Source of the DNA: Mycolicibacterium sp. CR10
GTDB lineage: Bacteria; Actinomycetota; Actinomycetes; Mycobacteriales; Mycobacteriaceae
DNA length: 64,000 nt
NCBI RefSeq assembly: GCF_005222675.1
Contig: NZ_STGE01000021.1
Span: 62,001-126,000, forward strand
Reading direction: 5' to 3'
The notes beneath the pieces are model-generated. The model worked only from the letters and a program-made list of their open reading frames with translations. It had not been told where the DNA came from and ran no database searches. A program made the position numbers and the translations under genes. Positions 18,834-26,159 of this stretch are shown here, piece after piece. Position 1 is the stretch's first letter. Every line of letters starts with the position of its first letter.

Positions 18834-19166
18834 GTGGTGAAGGACGCGGTGGTCGCCGACCCGGCTGCCCAGCCTGTCGGGTCGGTGCAGCAGGTGCTCG
18901 GCGCGATCCACGATCCCGTCCGCCTCGAGGTCGTCCGTCGGCTCCACAACGCCGGCACACCCCTGCAGTGCGCGGCCCTCTACGACGGCATCAACAAGTC
19001 GACGGCGACCCACCATTTCAGGATCCTGCGCGAGGCCGGCGTCACCGAGCGACTGGTGATCGACGGCCTGACCTACCAGCGACTGCGGCGTGACGAGGTG
19101 GAGGCCGCGATCCCCGGCCTGCTCGGCAGCGTCGTGTGCAGCGCCAACCGGGAAGCCGGCCGCTAG
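18834..19166 (+). CDS. ArsR-family winged-helix transcriptional regulator
   Basis: About 110 residues. The winged helix spans residues ~15-85: PVRLEVVRRLHNAG, then the recognition region INKSTATHHFRILREAGVTERLVIDG, with the histidine-containing HHFRILREAG typical of ArsR-like proteins. No metal-binding cysteine pair of the ArsR/SmtB type is seen, so the signal is probably organic. GTG 18834 has AAGGA seven bases upstream; ATG 18819 in frame is an alternative. The stop shares CTAG (19163-19166) with pxpA on the other strand. Confidence 0.78.
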   Translation: MVKDAVVADPAAQPVGSVQQVLGAIHDPVRLEVVRRLHNAGTPLQCAALYDGINKSTATHHFRILREAGVTERLVIDGLTYQRLRRDEVEAAIPGLLGSVVCSANREAGR

Positions 19167-19927
19167 CTGAACGGCGCCAGGCCCACGCCGTCTGCGGTCA
19201 ACCGCTCACGTACCGCCGCAGCGATGCGCACCGCGCCGGGCGAATCGCCGTGCACGCAGACGGATTCGACGGTGATCGCGATCGTGGAACCATCGACCGC
19301 GGTGACCCGCCCGTCCTGCACAATGGAAGCCACCCGTTCGCTGATCTCGGTGGCGTCGGAGAGCACGGCATTGCGTTCCCGGCGGGACACCAGGCGCCCG
19401 TCCGGTCGATAGGCGCGGTCCGCGAACGCTTCGGGCACGGTACGCAGCCCCAGCCGCTGCGCCTCGGTGAAAAACGCCGAGCCTGCCAGTCCCAGCACCG
19501 GAAGCCCCGGGTCCACCGCGTGCACCGCCTCCGCGACGGCGCGCGCCTGCTCGCGGTGCTCGACGATCGAGTTGTACAGGGCACCATGGGGTTTCACATA
19601 GCTCAACTCGGATCCCGCGACGCGGGCGAGGGCCTGCAGGGCGCCGATCTGGTAGATCACATCGGCGGTCAGTTCGTCGGGTGGGACGTCGATGAATCGC
19701 CGGCCGAAGCCGGCGAGGTCCTGGTAGCTCACCTGAGCGCCGATGCGGACGCCGCGTTGCGCCGCGGCGTGGCAGGTGCGCGCCAAGGTGGCCGCGTCGC
19801 CGGCATGAAACCCGCAGGCGACGTTGGCGCTGGTGACGAGGTCGAGCATCGCGTCGTCATCGCCGAGGCGCCACACCCCGAAGCTCTCGCCGAGGTCGGC
19901 ATTCAGATCGATCGTGGATGCGGCCAC
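19163..19927 (-). CDS. pxpA: LamB/YcsF family protein, 5-oxoprolinase subunit A (PxpA)
   Basis: 254 residues with the family hallmarks IDLNADLGESFG at the N-terminus, SANVACGFHAGDA, VKPHGALYN and ESVCVHGDSPGAV. PxpA works with PxpB and PxpC in ATP-dependent hydrolysis of 5-oxoproline to glutamate. Neither partner is next to it. Instead it starts (GTG 19927) 21 bases after the stop of the zinc permease gene, as a possible last gene of that operon. The name is family-based; the activity of a lone subunit is uncertain. Confidence 0.85.
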   Translation of the reverse strand: MAASTIDLNADLGESFGVWRLGDDDAMLDLVTSANVACGFHAGDAATLARTCHAAAQRGVRIGAQVSYQDLAGFGRRFIDVPPDELTADVIYQIGALQALARVAGSELSYVKPHGALYNSIVEHREQARAVAEAVHAVDPGLPVLGLAGSAFFTEAQRLGLRTVPEAFADRAYRPDGRLVSRRERNAVLSDATEISERVASIVQDGRVTAVDGSTIAITVESVCVHGDSPGAVRIAAAVRERLTADGVGLAPFS

Positions 19928-19948
19928 TCCACCACCCTAGGAGCCCTG

Positions 19949-20806
19949 TCAGGCGGCCTGGCGGCGGCTCCCGATGAACCAGCACACCAGGAAGATCGCG
20001 AAGGAGATCGTCGTGACGAAAACGGACACCGGGACACCCGGCGCCAACGAGAGCACGATGCCACCGACCGCGGCGATCTCGGCGAAGAGCACCGACGCGG
20101 CCATCGCCCTGATCGGGGAGGTGAATACCCGCGCCGCCGCCGCCGCGGGGGTGATCAGGAGCGACATCACCAGCAGTGCGCCGACGATCTGTACGCCCTG
20201 GGCGGCGGTGACACCGACCAGTGCGGCGAAGACGATGCCCAGCCCCCGGACCGGCACTCCGCGGCCCGCGGCCACCTCGGGGTCGACGGTGGCGAACAGT
20301 AGGGGGCGGTAGGACACGGCCAGCACGGCGATCACGAGCACCGTCACGATGGCGAGCAAGGCGAGCCCCGAATAGCCGACGCCGACGATCTGTCCGGTCA
20401 GCAGCGCGAAACTGGTGCCGCTGCGGCCGGGGTAGAGGTGGATGAACAGCACGGCGAGCCCGAGTCCGAACGCGAGCACGACGCCGATCGCCGAGTCGCG
20501 GTCGCGGGTGCGCTGACCCAGGATTCCGAAGAGGATGGCGGCCAGCGCGGATCCCAGGAGCGCGCCGATTCCGATGTTGAAGCCGGCGAGTAGCGCGAAT
20601 GCCGCACCGGTGAGCGACAACTCGCTGGAGCCGTGCACCGCGAACGACATCTGACGCATCACGATCAACGGTCCGATCACCCCGGACACGAGGGCCAGCA
20701 GTACCGAGGCGAGCAGGGCCTGCTGCACGAAGTCACGGCTGAGCAGGTCGGCGGTGATGTCGAACGCGAAGAAGTTCGAGAACAGGTGCCCCAGCTTGTC
20801 ATTCAT
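19949..20806 (-). CDS. Zinc/manganese-type ABC transporter permease (ZnuB/AztB-like)
   Basis: 285-residue ABC-3 family permease with about eight hydrophobic helices and the family stretch VVSGVIGPLIVMRQMSFAVHGSSELSLTGAA and GALLVMSLLITPAAAAARVFTS. It forms the membrane channel for the ATPase and binding protein encoded just upstream. ATG 20806 is chosen; it overlaps the end of the ATPase gene by 8 bases. A longer frame to 20932 lies inside the ATPase gene. Confidence 0.9.
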   Translation of the reverse strand: MNDKLGHLFSNFFAFDITADLLSRDFVQQALLASVLLALVSGVIGPLIVMRQMSFAVHGSSELSLTGAAFALLAGFNIGIGALLGSALAAILFGILGQRTRDRDSAIGVVLAFGLGLAVLFIHLYPGRSGTSFALLTGQIVGVGYSGLALLAIVTVLVIAVLAVSYRPLLFATVDPEVAAGRGVPVRGLGIVFAALVGVTAAQGVQIVGALLVMSLLITPAAAAARVFTSPIRAMAASVLFAEIAAVGGIVLSLAPGVPVSVFVTTISFAIFLVCWFIGSRRQAA

Positions 20807-21671
20807 GGACGTGCCCGCCGGAGTCGCCGGTGCGGTCGTCGGCGTGGTCATCGACATGGTCGTGGTGGTACTGGCTCTGCTCGCCGACAACGATGTAGCG
20901 CCCGCCGATCCTGACCACCTGGATGTCGGCACGGTACAGCTCGGACAGTGTCTGGGACGTCATGACCTGCTCCACGGTTCCGATCCGGAACCGGCCGTCG
21001 ACCAGGTAGAGCACCCGGTCCACATAGGGCAGCACGGGATCGACCTCGTGGGTGACGAACAGGACCGCGGTGTCGGTATCCCGACGACGCCGGTCGATCA
21101 GCGAGCAGACCAGCCGGGCGTTGGCCGGATCGAGGTTCAGCAGCGGCTCGTCGCAGAGCAGCAGGACCGGGTCGGTGGCCAGCGCCTGTGCCACGCGCAT
21201 CCGCTGCAGTTCGCCGCCCGACATCACCCCGACCGGGACGTGCGCCAGGTGGGTCCCGTTGACCTGGTCGATAGCGCGCCGGACGGCGGTTCGCTTGGCG
21301 GCGCGGGCTTCGCGTCCCCAACCGGCCGTGCCCCAGCGGTGGCCGTCGAAGCCGAGCGCGACGAGATCCGAGCCGCGCAGCGACAATCCCCGGTCCAGCG
21401 ACCGGTGCTGTGGCACATAGCCGATCCGCTCGCTGCCGGTCGTGACCGGCCTGCCCGAGATGGTGACCGATCCGGCGCTCAGCGGTAGCTGGCCGAGCAG
21501 CACCTTGAGCAGCGATGTCTTGCCGGTGCCGTTCGGGCCGAGCACGGCGATGAACTCCCCGGCGCGCACGACGAGGTCGAGGTCATCCCACAGCACGCGC
21601 TCGCCGAATGCGAGGCGGGCACGGGTCAGCGAGACGACCTCGCCGGGATCCTCGCGTGGCTTAGGGGGCAC
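20799..21671 (-). CDS. Zinc-type ABC transporter ATP-binding protein with His-rich tail
   Basis: 290 residues: Walker A GPNGTGKTS, Q-loop VPQHRSL, ABC signature MSGGELQRMR, Walker B VLLLCDEP and switch His in FVTHEVD. The C-terminal ~20 residues are rich in His and Asp (YHHDHVDDHADD...GGHVHE), a likely metal-binding tail. Member of the ZnuC/AztA branch. The gene follows the binding-protein gene by 9 bases and overlaps the permease gene. Confidence 0.91.
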   Translation of the reverse strand: MPPKPREDPGEVVSLTRARLAFGERVLWDDLDLVVRAGEFIAVLGPNGTGKTSLLKVLLGQLPLSAGSVTISGRPVTTGSERIGYVPQHRSLDRGLSLRGSDLVALGFDGHRWGTAGWGREARAAKRTAVRRAIDQVNGTHLAHVPVGVMSGGELQRMRVAQALATDPVLLLCDEPLLNLDPANARLVCSLIDRRRRDTDTAVLFVTHEVDPVLPYVDRVLYLVDGRFRIGTVEQVMTSQTLSELYRADIQVVRIGGRYIVVGEQSQYHHDHVDDHADDRTGDSGGHVHE

Positions 21672-21680
21672 AAAGAGCGA

Positions 21681-22589
21681 TTATCGGCTCGTTGCGGGCG
21701 CACTATCCAGTTGGGCCGCGATCTCGTCGACCGTGTCCCGCTGCCAGGCGAGGAAGTCCTTGCCCTCGGGAAGCGTCTCGGTGACCGAGATGACCGGTAG
21801 GCCGGCCCCCCGTGCAGCGTCCGAAATCTGTTTGGTTGCAGGGGTTTCGGTCTGACTGTTGACCACGATCGCAGACACTTGGCGGGCGGAGATCAGGTCG
21901 AGCATCGTGGCCACGTCGGCCGGTGACGGATCATCACCCTCCTCCACGGCGTTGGCGAACGACGCCGGTGTCTTGTCGACGATGCCGGCGTTGCGCAGGG
22001 CGTAGAAGGCGACAGGCTCGGTCGACACCACTGACGCCCCCGGGTGGGACTGGCCGACCGCCCGCTGGGACGCGGCGATCGTGTCGAGTTGCTCGCCGAA
22101 CAGCTCGGCGTTGGTCGTGTAGTCGGCGGCGTGGGCGGAATCGGTCTCCCCGAGCTTCACGGCGATGTTCCTCGCCACCTCCTTGACCGTGCCGAGGTCG
22201 TAGAAGACGTGCTCGTTGGCGGGCTCCTGTGACGGTGCCAGCAGCGAATAGGCATCGACTGTGGGCACATCGGGATTGCTCGTGAGGACCTCGTCGACCC
22301 AGTGGTCGTAGTGCCCGCCGTTGAAGACCACCAGGGAGGCATCGGAGATCTCGGCGGCGTCGGCGGGGCTGGCCTCGAACGAGTGTGGGTCAGCGACCGT
22401 GCCGGTGACGATGGACTTCACCGTCGCGTGATCGCCGGCGACGGCGCTGGCCACGCTGCCCCAGACATCAGTGGAGGCGACCACGGTGGCGGTGCCCGGC
22501 CCGTCGGCGGCGGTCTGCTGATCCTGCGAACAACCGGCGATGGCGACCGCCAGGAGGGCGGCCGCTCCCGCGGCGACTAGGGCACGCAT
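21681..22589 (-). CDS. Zinc-type ABC transporter substrate-binding lipoprotein (ZnuA/AztC-like)
   Basis: 302 residues from ATG 22589. A signal peptide ends in lipobox VAIAGC. The cluster A-I (TroA fold) domain has putative metal ligands in ADPHSFE, NGGHYDHW and NEHVFYD plus an Asp/Glu in the C-lobe. The long acidic His-rich loop of ZnuA is absent, as in AztC-type proteins. It leads the importer operon and has a Zur-like palindrome 30 bases upstream, so zinc is the likely substrate. Confidence 0.88.
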   Translation of the reverse strand: MRALVAAGAAALLAVAIAGCSQDQQTAADGPGTATVVASTDVWGSVASAVAGDHATVKSIVTGTVADPHSFEASPADAAEISDASLVVFNGGHYDHWVDEVLTSNPDVPTVDAYSLLAPSQEPANEHVFYDLGTVKEVARNIAVKLGETDSAHAADYTTNAELFGEQLDTIAASQRAVGQSHPGASVVSTEPVAFYALRNAGIVDKTPASFANAVEEGDDPSPADVATMLDLISARQVSAIVVNSQTETPATKQISDAARGAGLPVISVTETLPEGKDFLAWQRDTVDEIAAQLDSAPATSR

Positions 22590-22619
22590 GCAGTGTCTCC
22601 CTTGCTTCCTTAATAGAGA

Positions 22620-22634
22620 TGAAAACCGTTTCCA
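22620..22634. promoter_or_regulatory. Zur-like operator upstream of the zinc importer operon
   Basis: TGAAAACCGTTTCCA is an imperfect palindrome (TGAAAAC / GTTTCCA, one mismatch) in an AT-rich island, 30 bases upstream of the binding-protein start. It resembles the TGAAAA...TTTTCA core of mycobacterial Zur boxes. The divergent LacI-type gene starts 70 bases away. Confidence 0.55.
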
Positions 22635-22703
22635 ATAACTGTACCCCATGCTCCCGCTGCGCCTCGCCGTCGGGAACTCCCTGATCCACTAACGTCACGT
22701 GGC

Positions 22704-23804
22704 ATGTCTAGGAGCCCGACGCCGCGGCGTCGGGCAACCCTGGCTTCATTGGCGGCCGAGCTCAACGTCTCGCGCACCACCGTCTCGAACGCCTACAACC
22801 GGCCCGACCAGCTGTCGGCAGAACTGCGCGAGCGGGTGCTCTCCACTGCCAAGCAACTCGGCTATCCGGGGCCCGACCCGGTGGCCCGTTCGCTGCGCAC
22901 CCGCCGGGCAGGCGCGGTGGGGCTGGTGATCACCGAGCCCCTAAACTACTCGTTCAGTGATCCTGCGGCGCGCGATTTCGTTGCAGGACTTGCTGAATCA
23001 TGTGAGGCGGTGGGCCAGGGCCTGCTGTTGGTCGCCGTCGGGCCGAACCGCAGCGTCAACGACGGGTCTGCCGCGGTGCTGGCGGCCGGCGTCGACGGGT
23101 TCGTGGTGTACTCGGCTTCCGACGACGACCCCTATCTGCCCGCGGTGCTGCAGCGGCATCTGCCCGTTGTGGTGGTCGACCAGCCCAAGGATGTCCCCGG
23201 CGCCTCCCGGGTGGGTATCGACGACCGCGCCGCGATGCGCAGTGTCGCCGAACATGTTGTGGAGCTTGGTCATCGCGAGATCGGTCTGCTGACGATGCGG
23301 CTCGGCCGCGAGTGGCCGCACGGGGGTCCCGGCCCCGCGGTGGCCGACCCGGAGCGGGTGCAGACGCCGCATTTCCACGTGCAGAGCGAGCGCATTCGCG
23401 GCGTGTATGACGCGATGTCCGCCGCGGGACTCGACCCGCAGTCGTTGACCGTCGTGGAGAGCTACGAGCATCTGGCGAGATCGGGAGGTGCCGCCGCCGA
23501 GGTGGCACTCGAGGCCAATCCCCGGATCACGGCGCTGATCTGTACCGCCGATGTGCTCGCCCTGTCGGCGATGGACCATCTGCGCGCCCGCGGCATCTAC
23601 GTGCCCGGTCAGGTGACGGTCACCGGTTTCGACGGAGTGCCCGAGGCGCTGCAGCGAGGGCTGACCACCGTCGTGCAATCCAGCATCGAGAAGGGCCGCC
23701 GCGCAGGCGAATTGCTGAACAGCCCACCGCGGTCGGGGCTGCCGGTCGTCGTCGTGCTTGACACCGAGCTGATTCGGGGCCGGACGTCAGGTCCGCCGGC
23801 GTAG
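22704..23804 (+). CDS. LacI-family transcriptional regulator (Rv3575c homologue)
   Basis: 366 residues. The N-terminal LacI helix-turn-helix is clear (ATLASLAAELNVSRTTVSNAYNRPDQLS, about residues 11-38) with the hinge helix DPVARSLRTRRAGAVG, followed by a periplasmic-binding-protein-like ligand domain ending in GFDGVPEALQRGLTTVVQ. Its 3' end overlaps the convergent methyltransferase gene by 18 bases. The ligand cannot be inferred; no sugar genes are adjacent. Confidence 0.9.
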   Translation: MSRSPTPRRRATLASLAAELNVSRTTVSNAYNRPDQLSAELRERVLSTAKQLGYPGPDPVARSLRTRRAGAVGLVITEPLNYSFSDPAARDFVAGLAESCEAVGQGLLLVAVGPNRSVNDGSAAVLAAGVDGFVVYSASDDDPYLPAVLQRHLPVVVVDQPKDVPGASRVGIDDRAAMRSVAEHVVELGHREIGLLTMRLGREWPHGGPGPAVADPERVQTPHFHVQSERIRGVYDAMSAAGLDPQSLTVVESYEHLARSGGAAAEVALEANPRITALICTADVLALSAMDHLRARGIYVPGQVTVTGFDGVPEALQRGLTTVVQSSIEKGRRAGELLNSPPRSGLPVVVVLDTELIRGRTSGPPA

Positions 23805-24422
23805 CGCCTGCACCACGTCGTCGTGCGTGTGCTGGCCGTCGACGCCGGCGGGCTCGTCACGCGGGCGCCTGCGGTCGATGCGGACGTCCCACCCGTTATC
23901 GAGCAACCCGACGATGTCCTCATGGCTGACGTAGTCGGCGACGTCGAACCCGTGGGCCTTGGCCAACTGCGCGTCGACGTCGGCATGGTGCACGACCAGC
24001 AGCGTGCCTCCGGGGGCGACGGCCGACAGGAGCGCGCGTTGCGCGTCCCGGCCTGCGGAGTGCCGAAGGCCGGGATAGTGCGCGGTCACCAGGTCGAAAC
24101 CGTCGACAGGCAGCTGCGCATCCTCGATGCGGGCACACACCCAGGTCACGTCGACACCTTCTTGCCGGCCGTATGCGGCCGCGCGGTCCAGCGCCACCTG
24201 GGATACGTCGAGCGCCGTCACCCGCCAGCCGTGGCCGGCGAGCCAGACGGCGTCGGCGCCGACGCCGCAGCCGATGTCGAGAACCCGACCTGGCGGGAGG
24301 TCACTGGCGGTGGCGACGAGCGCGGGGTTGGGTCTGCCCTGCGGGATCTTGGCCGCGAATGTCGTGTACCGCTGGTCCCATTCGGCAGCGGCGGCGGTGG
24401 CGGTATCGGGGGAGCCGGTCAT
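23787..24422 (-). CDS. Class I SAM-dependent methyltransferase
   Basis: 211 residues from ATG 24422. SAM-binding motif I is VLDIGCGVGADAVWLA (about residues 49-64), followed by ALDVS (motif II) and a GFDLVTAHYPGLR region. The C-terminal part (AHGFDVADYVSHEDIVGLLDNGWDVRIDRRRPR) resembles the tellurite-resistance/ubiE-like small methyltransferases. Substrate unknown. Confidence 0.82.
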   Translation of the reverse strand: MTGSPDTATAAAAEWDQRYTTFAAKIPQGRPNPALVATASDLPPGRVLDIGCGVGADAVWLAGHGWRVTALDVSQVALDRAAAYGRQEGVDVTWVCARIEDAQLPVDGFDLVTAHYPGLRHSAGRDAQRALLSAVAPGGTLLVVHHADVDAQLAKAHGFDVADYVSHEDIVGLLDNGWDVRIDRRRPRDEPAGVDGQHTHDDVVQALRRRT

Positions 24423-24459
24423 GTGAACCAGCGTGGACCGATGTTCGGTTCCTGCCAAC

Positions 24460-25206
24460 CTAGGTTGCTGATCTGGCAATCAGTAGGTGGTTGAGCGCCA
24501 CGGCAACGTGTTCGGGCGAGTCGATCCGGTAACCGGCCAGTGTGTCGCCGGGCCCGACCTTCACGCCGATGTCGTTGTCCCGCAGTCGCCGGAAGGCCTT
24601 CTCGTCGGTGACGTCGTCACCGAAGAACACCACCGCGGTCGCGTCGTGTTCGGCGCGCAGGATGTCGATCGCCTCGCCCTTGTCGGTCGCGATCACCGCG
24701 AACTCGAGGACCGCCTTGCCCGCCGTGGCGTGTGCGTTCCACGACTCGGACGCCGCCCGCGCCTCACCGAGCGCGGCCTCGCCGTCGGTGGGGCTCGCGT
24801 TGCGGACGTGTAGCGCGACGCTGGCCGGCTTCGTCTCGACGGTCACGCCCGGCCGGCCCGACGCGATCGCGGTCAACGTGTCGGTGATCGTCTGCAGCAG
24901 TTCCCCGTCGATCTCGTGCGAGAACCCCGAGTCGAACTCGGCGCCGTGGCTGCCGACCAGGTGCACCGTCGAGGGCATCGACGACAGCACCCGCAGGTCA
25001 CGCAGCGCACGCCCGGAGATCAGTGCGACGGACGTCGCGGGAAGTTCGGCGAGATCGATCAGCGCCTGGCCGGCCTGCGGCAGCGGCCGGGCGTCGGACG
25101 GGTTGTTGACGATCGGCGACAGCGTGCCGTCGAAATCGGAGGTGACCAGCAGTCGCGGGCTTCGCGCCACGGCGTCGAGAGCGGTGGACAACTCGGGCGT
25201 CAGCAC
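24460..25206 (-). CDS. otsB: Trehalose-6-phosphate phosphatase OtsB
   Basis: 248 residues from GTG 25206, with GGGGGATG about ten bases upstream. HAD phosphatase motifs are present: DFDGTLSPI (nucleophile and acid Asp), SGRALRDL, and FFGDDVTDEKAF (motif IV metal ligands), with KGEAID before it. OtsB hydrolyses trehalose-6-phosphate to trehalose, needed for mycolate carriers and osmoprotection. No otsA is nearby. Alternative in-frame start 25269 would overlap kstR. Confidence 0.88.
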   Translation of the reverse strand: MLTPELSTALDAVARSPRLLVTSDFDGTLSPIVNNPSDARPLPQAGQALIDLAELPATSVALISGRALRDLRVLSSMPSTVHLVGSHGAEFDSGFSHEIDGELLQTITDTLTAIASGRPGVTVETKPASVALHVRNASPTDGEAALGEARAASESWNAHATAGKAVLEFAVIATDKGEAIDILRAEHDATAVVFFGDDVTDEKAFRRLRDNDIGVKVGPGDTLAGYRIDSPEHVAVALNHLLIARSAT

Positions 25207-25246
25207 GCTACAACATCCCCCGGGTCGCTTCGCTCCTGCCCACCGG

Positions 25247-25963
25247 TCAGATCTTAGGCTCGTCGCCATCTCCGATGAGCAGCCGCACAGCCAGATCCAG
25301 CCGCTTGCTGACGTCGGTCGCCGAGGCCCGGCGCGTCAGCCAGGCCAGCAGGTTGGACAGCCACACATCGGAGATCACCCGTGCGATGTGGTACTGGTCC
25401 TCGGTGGGCTCGCCCTCGCTCATCGCGCGGGCGAACATCGAGTCCATCAGCTTGCCGACATGATCGACCTCGCCGGCGGCCGAGGCGTCGGCGAAGACGA
25501 ACGCCCGCGTCATCGCCTCGGTCAGCAGCGGGTTGCGCTGCATCGCGCGGTTGAGCTTGCCCACCATGATGTTCAGCCGCTGGTATGCGGTAGCACCGCC
25601 CGCCAGCGCCGCCCGGTCGGTCTTGGCGTCGATGCGCTCGAACTCCCGGCCCAGCGCGGACACCAGCAGATGGACCTTCGACGGGAAGTAGCGGTACAGG
25701 GTGCCCACGGCGACATCGGCGCGCTCGGCGACGGCCCGCATCTGGACGGCTTCGTAGCCGCCCTTCGACGCGATCGCCAGGGTGGCGTCCAGGATGCGTT
25801 TGCGGCGCTCGCGCTGCGCCTCGGATCCCAGCTCGGATTCGGCCAGCACCGCCACGTTCATCACCTGGCGTGGTCGCGAGTCGGAACCGGTGGATGCAGA
25901 GGCTCCAGTGGCGCGCGCTGGCGTCGGTGACGTTCCGGCTGACAACTCAGACGGTCCAGACAT
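25247..25963 (-). CDS. kstR: KstR, TetR-family repressor of upper cholesterol catabolism
   Basis: TetR repressor, 238 residues from ATG 25963. The HTH lies at VQMRAVAERADVAVGTLYRYFPSKVHLLVSAL and the ligand domain is nearly identical to M. tuberculosis KstR (Rv3574). KstR binds 3-oxo-cholestenoyl-CoA intermediates, which release it from TnnAACnnGTTnnA sites. ATG 25963 has AAGGAG 11 bases upstream. ATG 25861 (MNVAVLAESELG) matches the M. tuberculosis N-terminus but has no good ribosome binding site, so a ~34-residue extension is likely here. A KstR box lies between it and divergent fadE34. Confidence 0.93.
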   Translation of the reverse strand: MSGPSELSAGTSPTPARATGASASTGSDSRPRQVMNVAVLAESELGSEAQRERRKRILDATLAIASKGGYEAVQMRAVAERADVAVGTLYRYFPSKVHLLVSALGREFERIDAKTDRAALAGGATAYQRLNIMVGKLNRAMQRNPLLTEAMTRAFVFADASAAGEVDHVGKLMDSMFARAMSEGEPTEDQYHIARVISDVWLSNLLAWLTRRASATDVSKRLDLAVRLLIGDGDEPKI

Positions 25964-26104
25964 GCGACGAGCGACTCCTTCGTGATGCGGTCTCGTTGAA
26001 AACGATACGCATGCCGGCCCCCAATCTCTCGCCTGCGCGCCATGTAGACACCGGCGTGCCCTGCTGCGATGGCGGTCGACTTGACGGTCGAACGCTGGCA
26101 CTAT

Positions 26105-26118
26105 TAGAACACGTTCTA
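26105..26118. promoter_or_regulatory. KstR operator between kstR and fadE34
   Basis: TAGAACACGTTCTA has perfect TAGAAC/GTTCTA half-sites around AC, matching the KstR motif. It lies 42 bases upstream of fadE34 and can control both divergent genes, giving kstR autoregulation. Confidence 0.9.
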
Positions 26119-26159
26119 GTGGGAAGCACCGTCTTCTCGCCCAAACGCTAGGAGTCCCG

